Shown: positions 1-8,001 of the stretch, piece after piece | Layout: every line of letters begins with the position of its first letter | Position numbering within the stretch: position 1 is the first letter of the stretch | Assembly: GCA_002339265.1 (NCBI GenBank) | Contig: DDKG01000331.1 | Span: 1 to 22,271 of the forward strand | From: Massilia sp. UBA2604 | Lineage (GTDB): Bacteria; Pseudomonadota; Gammaproteobacteria; Burkholderiales; Burkholderiaceae_D | Reading direction: 5' to 3' | Length of the DNA: 22,271 bases | Position numbers and translations under genes: made by a program | The notes under the pieces: model-generated | What the model saw: the letters and a program-made list of their open reading frames with translations, nothing else | What the model was told of the DNA's origin: nothing | The model's database searches: none

Positions 1-24
1 AGCACTATTAATCCAGGATGGAAC

Positions 25-984
25 ATGAAATCGGTACAACAAGAAGTCGACGAACGCAGCAACCTGACCGGCACCAACAAATTCGAATTGCTGTTGTTCC
101 GCCTGGGCGGTGACGAGCAGGGCAACCATAACGAGCTGTTCGGCATCAACGTGTTCAAGATCCGCGAGATCGTCGCCATGCCCGAGATCACGGCGGTGGC
201 CGGCGCCCCGCAGCACGTGCTGGGCGTGGTCAACCTGCGCGGCCAGATCATCCAGGTGCTCGACCTGCCGGGCATCACCGGCGTCAAGCCCAAGTCGGGC
301 CTGAACATCATGCTGGTGACCGAGTTCGCGCGCACCACCCAGGCCTTCGCGGTCGAGAGCGTGGAAGAGATCGTGCGCCTGGACTGGAGCCAGGTCATGA
401 CGGCCGAGCACAGCGCCGGGAGCGGCATGGTGACCAGCATCGCGCGCCTGCCGGAGCAGGACGGCCAGCCGGCGCGCCTGGCCCAGGTGCTGGACGTGGA
501 AACCATCCTGCGCAACCTGAACCCGACCCAGGAGCGCGAGAACATGGAGCAGGCGGTCGGGGCGAAGATTTCGATCAAGCCGGGCGCCGTGATCCTGGCG
601 GCCGACGACTCGGTGGTGGCGCGCGCGCTGATCGAGCAGGGCCTGGATGCGATGGGCCTGCCCTACATCATGACCAAGAGCGGCAAGGAAGCCTGGGACC
701 AGCTGGGCACGATCGCCGCCGCGGCCGAAGCCGAGGGCCGCACCGTGTACGACCGCGTGGCCATGGTGCTGACCGACCTCGAGATGCCCGAGATGGACGG
801 CTTCACGCTGACCCGCAACATCAAGTCGAGCAACCGTTTCGGCAACCTGCCGGTCGTGATCCACTCGTCGCTGTCGGGCAGCACCAACGAAGAACACGTC
901 AAGAACGTGCGCGCCGACGCCTATGTCGCCAAGTTCTCGGCCGAGGACCTGTCGCGCACCCTGCGCAAGGTGCTGGGCGGCTGA
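25..984 (+). CDS. cheV: Chemotaxis coupling protein CheV (CheW domain plus receiver domain)
   Basis: CheV couples chemoreceptors to the histidine kinase CheA at the cytoplasmic face of the receptor array, and its receiver domain lets CheA phosphorylation tune that coupling. The 319-residue protein has the standard two-domain build. A CheW-like domain spans about residues 18-165 and contains the motif GVVNLRGQIIQVLDL. A response-regulator receiver domain spans about 188-318. The receiver has the acidic pair D194/D195, the phospho-acceptor D251 in LTDLEMPEMDG, the switch serine S281 or S282 in VVIHSSLSG and the conserved lysine K303, so it should be phosphorylatable. The ATG at 25 follows an AGGA at 15-18. 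No other chemotaxis gene is in the window, as is usual for lone cheV genes. Family assignment is very secure; which receptors it serves cannot be told. Confidence 0.96.
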   Translation: MKSVQQEVDERSNLTGTNKFELLLFRLGGDEQGNHNELFGINVFKIREIVAMPEITAVAGAPQHVLGVVNLRGQIIQVLDLPGITGVKPKSGLNIMLVTEFARTTQAFAVESVEEIVRLDWSQVMTAEHSAGSGMVTSIARLPEQDGQPARLAQVLDVETILRNLNPTQERENMEQAVGAKISIKPGAVILAADDSVVARALIEQGLDAMGLPYIMTKSGKEAWDQLGTIAAAAEAEGRTVYDRVAMVLTDLEMPEMDGFTLTRNIKSSNRFGNLPVVIHSSLSGSTNEEHVKNVRADAYVAKFSAEDLSRTLRKVLGG

Positions 985-1036
985 GCCGACGGCCCGGGGA
1001 ATCACGTCGTAGTTGCCGCAATGTTATGATGCGGCC

Positions 1037-1963
1037 GTGATTCCCGACCTTTCCCAATTATTGATCCTCGACAGCCTGCTGCGCGAGGGCAGCCTGACCC
1101 GCACCGCCGAACTGCTCGGCATGACCCAGCCCACCGTCAGCCGCGCGCTGGCGAAACTGCGGCGCCATTTCGGCGACCCGCTGTTCGTGCGCTCGGGCCA
1201 GCGCATGCAGCCGACCGCGCGCGCCCTCGAGCTGGCCGGCCCGGTGGCGGCCGTGCTGGACGCGGCGCGCCAGCTCGAAGGCGGCCCGGCCGCATTCGAC
1301 CCTTTGAGCGCCACCCGTTCCTTCGGCCTGTACATGGTCGATGGCGCGGTGGTGAACATCCTGCCGCAACTGCTGGACGGGCTGGCGAAGCTGGAAAACG
1401 GCGCCGCCGGCCTGCAACTGCGCAGCGTCCACATCGACCCCGGCGCGCTCGAAGCGCAACTCGAGCGTGGTCATGTCGACCTGGCCATCGGGCGCTTTCC
1501 CCAGCTGCTCAACAACATCCGCCAGCGCAAGCTGTGGGACGACGAATACGCCTGCCTGATGCGGCCCGGCCATCCCTGGGCCGCGCAGCTGGACCGCGAC
1601 GCCTGGCTGACCCACCGCCACGTGCTGATCGAAATGGAGCACACCAGCCACCACAATGTGGCCGTCACCCGCAAGCTCGAGACGCTGCTGGAACCGACGC
1701 GCATCCTGTGCCACGTGCCGAGCTTCACCTCGGCCGCCCACATCGCACTGCATACCGACGCCATCGCCACCATCCCGCTGCGCCTGGCGCGGCCGCTGGC
1801 GCGCGACCTCGGCCTGGTGCTGGCGCCCCTGCCGATCGAGCTGCCGCCGCTGCAGCTGGCCTTGTACTGGCACGAGCGCAGCCATCGCGATCCGGCCAAC
1901 CGCTGGCTGCGCGAATTCGTCCTCACGACCTTGACCCAGGCCGGTCATGCAGAATCTGCATAA
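1037..1963 (+). CDS. LysR-family transcriptional regulator, probable regulator of the adjacent efflux operon
   Basis: This is a cytoplasmic DNA-binding regulator of about 308 residues, the usual LysR length. The N-terminal winged helix-turn-helix covers about residues 5-62, with the recognition segment GMTQPTVSRALAKLR (28-42) followed by HFGDPLFVR. The rest is a periplasmic-binding-protein-like effector domain. The start is uncertain. The reading frame extends to a TTG at 1013, but GTG at 1037 places about seven residues before the LLILDSLL helix, as in relatives. A TATGAT box at 1025-1030 would start transcription close to that GTG, so the message may be leaderless; there is no Shine-Dalgarno sequence. 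The gene lies 82 bp upstream of, and in the same direction as, a tripartite efflux operon. A dyad with LysR-type T-N11-A spacing sits at its 3' end, so it most likely controls that pump. The inducer is unknown. Confidence 0.9.
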   Translation: MIPDLSQLLILDSLLREGSLTRTAELLGMTQPTVSRALAKLRRHFGDPLFVRSGQRMQPTARALELAGPVAAVLDAARQLEGGPAAFDPLSATRSFGLYMVDGAVVNILPQLLDGLAKLENGAAGLQLRSVHIDPGALEAQLERGHVDLAIGRFPQLLNNIRQRKLWDDEYACLMRPGHPWAAQLDRDAWLTHRHVLIEMEHTSHHNVAVTRKLETLLEPTRILCHVPSFTSAAHIALHTDAIATIPLRLARPLARDLGLVLAPLPIELPPLQLALYWHERSHRDPANRWLREFVLTTLTQAGHAESA

Positions 1964-1986
1964 TGTCCATGCCGGTTATGGCATGG
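1947..1986 (+). promoter_or_regulatory. Two dyads between the LysR gene and the efflux operon (probable LysR operator)
   Basis: Two perfect inverted repeats lie side by side. The first is ATGCAGA-A-TCTGCAT at 1947-1961; it contains T1948-N11-A1960, the spacing typical of LysR-type binding sites. The second is CCATGCC-N6-GGCATGG at 1967-1973 and 1980-1986. Their centres are about 22 bp apart, near two helical turns. A CATAAT box at 1959-1964 with no good -35 fits an activator-dependent promoter. The first dyad overlaps the lysR stop codon. The next gene starts at 2046. The role is inferred from position and symmetry. Confidence 0.5.
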
Positions 1987-2045
1987 CCTAAATAACTCAG
2001 AGCAACTATGCTTCGGCTATTCCGATATTTTTGCCGAGGCACTCC

Positions 2046-3533
2046 ATGCTTCAATCTCTTCCCGCGCCAGGCCGGTTGTCGACCCGCCTGGCGCTCGTGT
2101 CTGCGATGCTGGCACTCACCGGCTGCGTGTCGATGGGCCCGCAGCCGCAATTGGCCCGCCTGAACGGGGACGCGGCCCCGAATTCATCGCGCGCTATTGG
2201 CTCGCTGGCGACCGAGACCGCCGCCTGGCCGGCCCAGGACTGGTGGCGCGCCTATGGCGATCCCCAGCTCGACCGGCTTGTCGAACAGGCGCGCGACGCC
2301 AGTCCGACGATCGCCGGCGCGCTCGCGCGGGTGCGCCAGGCCGCGGCCCTCGAAGGACTGGCCACATCGAGCCTCGGGCCGCAGGCCAATGCCTCCGTGC
2401 GCTCCGCGCGCCAGCGCTACAGCGAGAACGGCAGCGTGCCCAAGCCGCTGGCCGGCAGCTGGCAGTGGGTCAACGACGCCGGCGTCAACCTGGGCTATGA
2501 ACTCGACTTCTGGGGCAAGAACGCGTCGAACGTGGCGGCAGCCGCTGGCCGCGTCAACGCGCGCCAGGCCGAAGCCCAGGCCGCGCGCCTGGCCGTGTCG
2601 ACGGCCGTGGTCCAGGCTTACCTGCGCCTGGACCACCTGTACGCCCAGCGCGACCTGGCCGAGCAGGAGCTGCGCCAGCGCAGCCGCATCCTCGAACTGG
2701 TGCAGCAGCGCGTGTCCGCCCAGCTGGACAGCAAGGCGGAACTGAAGCAGGCCGAGATCGGCGTGCCGGCCGCGCGTGGCCAGATCGCGGCGCTGGACGA
2801 GGCGCTGGCATTGACCCGCGGCCAGATCGCCGCCCTGGGCGGCCAGGGGCAAGACGCGGCCGGATCAATTGCGCGCCCGCAGCTGCGCCTGGATCGTCCG
2901 GCGGCTGCGCCGGCGGATGTGCCGGCCGCGCTGCTGGGCCGCCGTCCGGAGCTGGTGGCGCTGCGCTGGCAGGTCGAAGCGGCCAGCGGCGACATCGACG
3001 TCGCCAAGGCGCAGTTCTATCCGACCGTGAACCTGAGCGTGTCCGGCGGCCTGGCCAGCCTGGGCTTCGACCGCCTGCTGCAGGGCGGCAGCCGCAGCTT
3101 CGCCGCCGGTCCGCTGATAACCCTGCCGCTGCTCGACGGCGGCCGGCTGCGCAGCAATCTCGCGGCGCGCAATGCCGAATTCGACGCCGCGGTCGCGAAC
3201 TACAACGCTGCCGTGATCGAGGCCATGCGCGACGTGACCGCGCAACTGACTTCGCTGCGCTGGCTGGGCGAGCGGGCGCGCGAGCAGGACCAGGCACTGG
3301 ACGCCGCCGAGCAGGCCTATGAGCTGGCCGAGCAGCGCTACCGTGCGGGACTCGGCAACTTCGTGCAGGTGCTGATCGCCGAGACCCAGGTCGTGGCCCA
3401 GCGCCGCGCCCAGGCCGAGCTGGACGCCCGCGCGCATGAGCTGGACGTGAACCTGGTGCGCGCGCTGGGCGGCGGCTACCAGGCCGGCGTATCCGCCCAG
3501 GCGCTGGCCGCCCATCAAGACATTCGAGAGTAA
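2046..3533 (+). CDS. Outer-membrane efflux lipoprotein, NodT/TolC-like channel
   Basis: This is the outer-membrane channel of a tripartite drug efflux pump. The 495-residue protein starts with a lipoprotein signal peptide ending in ALTGC, with the lipidated cysteine at residue 27. The mature part carries the family's paired outer-membrane-efflux repeats. Marks include GYELDFWGKN in the first half, LLGRRPELVALRWQVEAA at the start of the second repeat, FYPTVNLS and GPLITLPLLDGGRL, plus long alanine-rich helices that would form the periplasmic barrel. ATG 2046 is preferred over an upstream TTG at 2031 because GAGG at 2036-2039 is spaced 6 bp from it and the signal peptide then has normal length. 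It is the first gene of a three-gene operon; the adaptor gene starts 3 bp after its stop. The substrate cannot be inferred. Confidence 0.93.
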   Translation: MLQSLPAPGRLSTRLALVSAMLALTGCVSMGPQPQLARLNGDAAPNSSRAIGSLATETAAWPAQDWWRAYGDPQLDRLVEQARDASPTIAGALARVRQAAALEGLATSSLGPQANASVRSARQRYSENGSVPKPLAGSWQWVNDAGVNLGYELDFWGKNASNVAAAAGRVNARQAEAQAARLAVSTAVVQAYLRLDHLYAQRDLAEQELRQRSRILELVQQRVSAQLDSKAELKQAEIGVPAARGQIAALDEALALTRGQIAALGGQGQDAAGSIARPQLRLDRPAAAPADVPAALLGRRPELVALRWQVEAASGDIDVAKAQFYPTVNLSVSGGLASLGFDRLLQGGSRSFAAGPLITLPLLDGGRLRSNLAARNAEFDAAVANYNAAVIEAMRDVTAQLTSLRWLGERAREQDQALDAAEQAYELAEQRYRAGLGNFVQVLIAETQVVAQRRAQAELDARAHELDVNLVRALGGGYQAGVSAQALAAHQDIRE

Positions 3534-3536
3534 AAC

Positions 3537-4709
3537 ATGGACACCAAGAATACGAACAAGACTCCCCAAGGCCGGCGCAAGATCGCGATCGGCCTGACTG
3601 TCGCCGTGCTGGCGGCCGTGGCCGGCATCGCCTGGTCCTCGCCCGACGTCCTGGGCATCGGCTGGAACAGCCAGCACACCGAAGACGCTTACGTCGAGGG
3701 CAACCTGGTGCAGGTGACGCCGCAAGTCGCCGGCACCGTCACCCGCATCGCCGCCGACAATACCGACTTCGTGCGGCCCGGCGAGGTGCTGGTGCAGCTC
3801 AACGAAGTCGACGCGCGCCTGGCCCAGGACCGCGCCGAGGCGGCGCTGGCCAAGTCGGCGCGCCAGGTGCGGGCGCAGTTCGCCGGCGTCGAGCAGCTGC
3901 GCGCCACCGTGACCCAGCGCGAGGCCGATCTCGGCAAGGCCACCAGCGACCTGGAACGCCGGCGCAAGCTGGCCGACACCGGCGCCGTGTCGGGCGAGGA
4001 CATCCGCCACGCCGAGGACGCGGTGGCCGCCGCGCGCGCCGCGCTCACTGCGGCGCGGCAGCAGGTCGGCTCGGCCCTGGCGATGGTCGACGGCACCACG
4101 GTCGAGAGCCATCCCGACGTGCGGGCCGCGATCGCCCAGCTGCGCGACGCTTCGCTGGGCCTGGCGCGCACCACGCTGGCGGCGCCGGTGGGCGGCATCG
4201 TCGCCCGCCGCAACGTCCAGATCGGCCAGCGCGTGGCGCAGGGCACGCCCCTGATGGCGATCGTGCCACTGGACCAGATGTGGGTTACCGCCAACCTGAA
4301 GGAAACCCAGTTGAAGGACGTGCGTATCGGCCAGCCGGTTGCGGTCACCGCCGACGTGTACGGCAAGGACGTCGTCTTTCATGGCCGCGTGGTCGGCCAG
4401 GAAGCCGGCACCGGCAGCGCCTTCGCCGCGGTGCCGGCGCAGAACGCGACCGGCAACTGGATCAAGGTGGTGCAGCGGGTGCCGGTGCGCATCGCGCTCG
4501 ACCCGGCCGACCTGGCGCGCCATCCGCTGCGCCTGGGCCTGTCGATGAAGGTAGCGATCGACACCAGCAGCAAGCAGGGCCTGAGCCTGATGCAGGCCGG
4601 CGCCGCGCGCCAGCAGTACAAGACGGTCGTGTTCGAGGCCGAGTCGCATGGCGCCGACGAGGCGATCGCACGCGCGCTCGGCCACCCGGGCGCGGTGGCG
4701 TCGCGTTGA
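3537..4709 (+). CDS. EmrA/HlyD-family membrane fusion protein of the efflux pump
   Basis: This periplasmic adaptor is anchored in the inner membrane and links the MFS transporter to the outer-membrane channel. The 390-residue protein has a short basic N-terminus, one transmembrane helix at about residues 16-34, and then the EmrA hallmark HTEDAYVEGNLVQVTPQVAG (47-66), the first half of the lipoyl-like domain. An alpha-helical coiled-coil hairpin follows (about 95-190). The second lipoyl half (TTLAAPVGGIVARRNVQIGQ) and a beta-barrel (MWVTANLKETQLKDVRIGQP) come after it. The ATG at 3537 lies 3 bp after the upstream stop, with GAGAG as a plausible ribosome site, so translation is probably coupled. 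The EmrA type, rather than the RND adaptor type, matches the MFS transporter that follows. Confidence 0.94.
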   Translation: MDTKNTNKTPQGRRKIAIGLTVAVLAAVAGIAWSSPDVLGIGWNSQHTEDAYVEGNLVQVTPQVAGTVTRIAADNTDFVRPGEVLVQLNEVDARLAQDRAEAALAKSARQVRAQFAGVEQLRATVTQREADLGKATSDLERRRKLADTGAVSGEDIRHAEDAVAAARAALTAARQQVGSALAMVDGTTVESHPDVRAAIAQLRDASLGLARTTLAAPVGGIVARRNVQIGQRVAQGTPLMAIVPLDQMWVTANLKETQLKDVRIGQPVAVTADVYGKDVVFHGRVVGQEAGTGSAFAAVPAQNATGNWIKVVQRVPVRIALDPADLARHPLRLGLSMKVAIDTSSKQGLSLMQAGAARQQYKTVVFEAESHGADEAIARALGHPGAVASR

Positions 4710-4725
4710 TGGAAAGGGCAGGCCG

Positions 4726-6183
4726 ATGAACGCTCCTGCTAGTGCGACGATCCCGCGTCCGGCGCTGCTGGCCGCGATCTTCGTCTTCAACTTCATCGAG
4801 TTCCTCTCGACCGGGATGACGGTGTTCGCGGCTCCCGCCATCATGGGCCACGTCGGCGCCTCGCCCGAGGAATACGCGACCGTCTCGGCGCTGTATGCGG
4901 CGGTGGCGGTGCTGTCGATCTCGCAGCTGACGGTGCTGGTACAGCGCCTCGGCTGGCGCAACTACCTGCTCGGCGGCGTGCTGTTCTACCTGGCCGGCGC
5001 CTGGATCTGCGCCGGCAGCGGCAGCGTTGCGGCGTTTGCCGGCGGCCGCCTGCTGATGGCCATGGGCGGCGGCGTGTTCATGACCGCGTCGCGCATGATG
5101 GTGAACCTGATTCCGCCGTCGCCGCAGCGCCTGCAGGGCATCGCGGCATTCGGCGGGGCGCTGTCGCTCGGCCTGGCGCTCGGTCCCCTGGCTGCGGCAA
5201 AGTTCATCGGACACGAAGCCTGGGGCGGCATGTTCCTGCTGCTGGCGGCGCTGGCCGCGATCGGCGCCGGCATCGCGGCGCGCTGGCTGCCCATCGGCGC
5301 CGACACGCTGGACGGCACGCCGACGCGCCTCCATGTGCCGGACGCCATCCTGCTGGGCGGCGGCGCCGCCGTCACGCTGTTCGCGCTGCAGCACCTGACC
5401 TACGACTGGCACGGCGGCGAGCGCGGCGCGCTGCTCGGCCACCTGGCGCTGGGGCTCGCATTGCTGCTGGCCTTCGGCCTGCTCAAGGCGCGCCGCCGCG
5501 AACCCTTCCTGCACCTGAACATCCTGGCCAGCGCACGCTATCGCCTGGGCCTGGTCATCTTCGCGGTCTGCTACGCGGTGCTCGGGATGGTCAACACCCT
5601 GCTGCCGCAGGCGGTGCAGAAAGGACTGGGCGTGGGGCTGGAACAGGCCGGCGTGCTCCAGGGCGTGGGCCTGCTGTCGACCTTCGTCGTGTTCGTGGTG
5701 ATGCTGCAGATGGTCAAGCGCAATCCGCATCCGACCAGGTTCTTTGTGACCGGCTTCCTGATGCTGGCGGCGCTGGGATGGCGCTTCGCCACCCTCGACC
5801 CGCGCGCCAATGCCTGGGACACGGTGATGCTGTGGCTGGGGCTGTTCGGCGGCTTCCTGACGCTCGGCATGGCGACCGCCGCAATCCACTCGTTCAAGGA
5901 TCTGCAGGCCGACAACGTGGTCTTCGCGCACGCCCAGCAACTGAAGAACATGCTGGGCCAGGTCGGCCTGGCGCTGGGCGTCGGCGTGACCAATATCGCG
6001 CTGCAGGAACGCACGGCCCTGCATGCCTCGCGCCTGGCCGAGAAGGCGAGCGCGATCGGCGATGGCGGGGCGGAGATGGCGCGCCAGGCCGGCCTGCTGG
6101 CGGGGCAGGACCTGTTCTGGGTCGTGATGTGGGTGGGCCTGGTGGGGGCCGTGCTGCTGACGATGCAGCGCAGGTTCGACTAG
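4726..6183 (+). CDS. EmrB-like MFS multidrug transporter (DHA2-type)
   Basis: This is the inner-membrane proton-driven exporter of the pump. The 485-residue, very hydrophobic protein is long enough for the 14-helix drug:H+ antiporter type rather than the 12-helix type. The N-terminal half has the alternating helices expected, including a loop after helix 2 (QRLGWRNYLLGGVLFYLAGA) and a helix-5 segment GGALSLGLALGPLAAAKF that resembles the antiporter motif C. The frame is open further upstream, but ATG 4726 is chosen because the earlier part lies inside the adaptor gene and reads as low-complexity arginine-rich sequence. The start is 16 bp after the adaptor's stop, with a GGAAAGG upstream. It ends the operon; the 3' side runs into the TetR operator without a convincing terminator. 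Confidence 0.92.
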   Translation: MNAPASATIPRPALLAAIFVFNFIEFLSTGMTVFAAPAIMGHVGASPEEYATVSALYAAVAVLSISQLTVLVQRLGWRNYLLGGVLFYLAGAWICAGSGSVAAFAGGRLLMAMGGGVFMTASRMMVNLIPPSPQRLQGIAAFGGALSLGLALGPLAAAKFIGHEAWGGMFLLLAALAAIGAGIAARWLPIGADTLDGTPTRLHVPDAILLGGGAAVTLFALQHLTYDWHGGERGALLGHLALGLALLLAFGLLKARRREPFLHLNILASARYRLGLVIFAVCYAVLGMVNTLLPQAVQKGLGVGLEQAGVLQGVGLLSTFVVFVVMLQMVKRNPHPTRFFVTGFLMLAALGWRFATLDPRANAWDTVMLWLGLFGGFLTLGMATAAIHSFKDLQADNVVFAHAQQLKNMLGQVGLALGVGVTNIALQERTALHASRLAEKASAIGDGGAEMARQAGLLAGQDLFWVVMWVGLVGAVLLTMQRRFD

Positions 6184-6219
6184 CCGGCCGCGCCCGGGAG
6201 CCGCCGGCAACCGTGCGCC

Positions 6220-6247
6220 GCAGTGTAAAACGATCGTTTTACACTGC
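6220..6247. promoter_or_regulatory. 28-bp perfect palindrome, probable TetR operator
   Basis: The sequence is an uninterrupted perfect palindrome of 28 bp. The left half is GCAGTGTAAAACGA and the right half is its exact reverse complement, centred on CGATCG at 6231-6236. Only 4 bp separate it from the tetR start codon at 6252. A TACACT box at 6240-6245, inside the right arm, would begin transcription at about 6252. Binding of the TetR product would therefore cover the promoter of its own gene and of the downstream exporter. The symmetry is directly visible; the regulator's identity is inferred from adjacency. Confidence 0.82.
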
Positions 6248-6251
6248 ACCA

Positions 6252-6779
6252 ATGGATACGAACCCAGCACTGCTTGCCATTGCCGAACGCCTGTTCTACG
6301 AGCACGGCTACCTGGCCACCAATATGGACTCCCTGGCCCGCGCGGCCAATATGTCGAGCCGCACCCTCTACAAGCACGCCGGCAGCAAGGCTGCGCTGGT
6401 GGGTGAAGTGCTCGCTGCGCGCGACCGGCGTTTCTTCGAGCAGGTCGATGGACTCGACGTGCGCGCGCTGTTCGACGCGCTGGCCGGCTGGATCGCCAGC
6501 GAAGGGGCGCGCGGCTGCATGTTCCTGCGCATCCTCGGCGAGACGGGCGGCGCGGAACCCACGATCGTGGCAGCGGTAGGGGCGCACAAGGCCAGGCTGC
6601 GCGAACACGTGGCGCGGATCGTCCGGACCGACCTTGGACGCGCCGACGAGGTGCTGGCCGCGCGCATCGTGCTGCTGTTCGAGGGCGCGGTGGCGGCCAG
6701 CGCCTGGCAGGGGGCAGCTTCCATCGAGGTTGCCTGCGGTGCGGCGGACGAACTGGTGACAGCGGCGAGGTCCGCATGA
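6252..6779 (+). CDS. TetR/AcrR-family transcriptional regulator
   Basis: This is a dimeric repressor of 175 residues, slightly shorter than the usual 190-210. The DNA-binding domain is at the N-terminus: helices AIAERLFYEHGY and NMDSLARAANMSSRTLYKHA (24-43), the classic TetR helix-turn-helix with the SRTLYKHAGSKAAL ending. The C-terminal ligand domain is short and of unknown specificity. The frame is open far upstream, but ATG 6252 is the only start that begins at the TetR fold. It lies 4 bp after the palindrome, with no room for a Shine-Dalgarno sequence, so a leaderless transcript is likely. Its stop overlaps the start of the MFS gene by 4 bp (ATGA), so the pair is co-transcribed and the regulator probably represses its own operon until the exporter's substrate appears. 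Confidence 0.92.
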   Translation: MDTNPALLAIAERLFYEHGYLATNMDSLARAANMSSRTLYKHAGSKAALVGEVLAARDRRFFEQVDGLDVRALFDALAGWIASEGARGCMFLRILGETGGAEPTIVAAVGAHKARLREHVARIVRTDLGRADEVLAARIVLLFEGAVAASAWQGAASIEVACGAADELVTAARSA

Positions 6780-7924
6780 AGCCGGATATGACGCCAGGCA
6801 TGAACCCGGCCATCCTCCTCGGCGCGACCGGTTTCGGCCTGATCGCCGTCTGCTACGGCTTCGCGCGCTTCGCCTTCGGCCTGTTCCTGCCGGCGATCTC
6901 GGACGATTTCGAATTGTCGTCCGGCCTGGCCGGCATCGTCTCGGCCGGTTCCTTCCTGGGCTTCTGCCTGGCGATCGTGATCGCCGCCTGGCTGACCGAG
7001 CGCCAGGGCCCGCGCTTTGTCGCCGTAACGGCGAGCGTGGCGGCGGCCGCCGGCATGATCGGCATCGCCAGCGCCGGGTCGAGCCCCTGGCTTGCCGCCT
7101 TCGTCATCCTTGCCGGATCGAGCACCGGTTTCGCCTCGCCGGCGCTGGCCGCGGCCGTGACGTCGACGCTGGCGCCAGCCAGCCGGGACACGACCAATAC
7201 CTTCATCAATGCCGGGACCAGCGCCGGCGTGGCGCTGTCGGGAATCGTCGCGGCCCTGATGGGCGCCCAGTGGCGCCTGGCCTATGCCGGCTTTGCCGTC
7301 GCGACGATCCTGATAGTGTGGGCGACGCTGAAGGTGTTGGCCGGCACGGCGGCAGGCCCGGCGCCGAAAGCCCAGCCGCTGCCATCCCTGAACCCGGACC
7401 TGAAGCGCCTGATCGTCGCGGCAGCGCTCAGCGGCGCTGCGAGCACGGTGGTCTGGAGCTTCGGCGCCGACCTGCTGGCGGCCAATCTCGACTGGGGCGG
7501 CAGCGAGGTGGGCATGCTGTGGACCGTCATGGGATGTGTGGGCGTGGTGGGCGCAACGGCCGGCGCCCTGATTGCCCGGATCGGCATCCGGCCCGTGCAC
7601 CTGGTGTTCCACCTGGCGCTGGCATTGTCGGTGCTCGCCGTGGGTCACGACGCCGCGCCGCCGGCGCTGGTGTACACGGGCGGGGGCCTGTTCGGCGCCT
7701 CGTACCTGATGCTCACCGGCGTCTATCTCGTATGGGGCATTTCCGCCTTGCCAGAGCGGCCGGCGACCGCAGTGACCCTGGCCTTCCTCGCGCTGGCGGT
7801 CGGACAGACGGTCGGCGCGATGGCGTTCGGCTTTCTGCTGGAGCGGATCTCGTCGAATGCCGCGGTGCTGTCGTTCGCGGTACTGGCCACGCTCGCCGGC
7901 GTGGTGCGCCGGCGACCGGGATAA
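6776..7924 (+). CDS. MFS transporter controlled with the TetR gene
   Basis: This is a 382-residue inner-membrane protein with about 12 hydrophobic segments, the usual size for a single-domain major facilitator permease. The first helix has the pattern GFGLIAVCYGFARFAFGLFLPAI. The loop after helix 2 (AWLTERQGPRFVAVTASVAAA) corresponds to MFS motif A, although the match is loose. The second half opens with DLKRLIVAAALSGAASTVVWSF. It begins inside the stop codon of the TetR gene (ATGA), so the two are translationally coupled. Further in-frame ATGs at 6788 and 6797 are possible starts. With a dedicated TetR repressor it is probably an exporter of a toxic small molecule; the substrate is not recognisable. 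The stop codon lies in the A-tract of the facing terminator. Confidence 0.88.
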   Translation: MKPDMTPGMNPAILLGATGFGLIAVCYGFARFAFGLFLPAISDDFELSSGLAGIVSAGSFLGFCLAIVIAAWLTERQGPRFVAVTASVAAAAGMIGIASAGSSPWLAAFVILAGSSTGFASPALAAAVTSTLAPASRDTTNTFINAGTSAGVALSGIVAALMGAQWRLAYAGFAVATILIVWATLKVLAGTAAGPAPKAQPLPSLNPDLKRLIVAAALSGAASTVVWSFGADLLAANLDWGGSEVGMLWTVMGCVGVVGATAGALIARIGIRPVHLVFHLALALSVLAVGHDAAPPALVYTGGGLFGASYLMLTGVYLVWGISALPERPATAVTLAFLALAVGQTVGAMAFGFLLERISSNAAVLSFAVLATLAGVVRRRPG

Positions 7925-7967
7925 AAAAACCGCCCGGGGCCAGCCCCGCGGGGCCGGCGCCGGGCGG
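7923..7967 (-). terminator. Rho-independent terminator of the tctCBA operon
   Basis: The arms CCGCCCGG (7930-7937) and CCGGGCGG (7960-7967) form a GC-rich stem, with a further GCCCCGCGGGGC palindrome inside the loop. On the minus strand the stem is followed by seven T residues (A-tract 7923-7929). It lies 35 bp past the tctA stop. There is no T-tract on the plus side, so it should act mainly on minus-strand transcripts. The TAA stop of the facing MFS gene (7922-7924) is embedded in the A-tract. Confidence 0.85.
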
Positions 7968-8001
7968 CGCGTGCATTCACGTCGGGCTGGCGCCCGCCAC
8001 A

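Noticed and set aside
2865..4961. 698-codon open frame on the minus strand
   Set aside because: It lies antisense across the efflux channel and adaptor genes, and its protein is compositionally biased with no recognisable domain.
6183..6208. GCCGGC inverted repeat after emrB as a terminator
   Set aside because: Arms are only 6 bp with a 14-base loop and no T-tract; likely chance in GC-rich DNA.
5778..6251. N-terminal extension of the TetR frame into emrB
   Set aside because: The extra residues lie inside emrB in another frame and across the palindrome; the TetR fold begins at ATG 6252.
4462..6813. 783-codon open frame on the minus strand
   Set aside because: It is antisense to emrB, tetR and the adaptor 3' end, rich in Arg, Gln, Pro and His, and crosses three unrelated genes.
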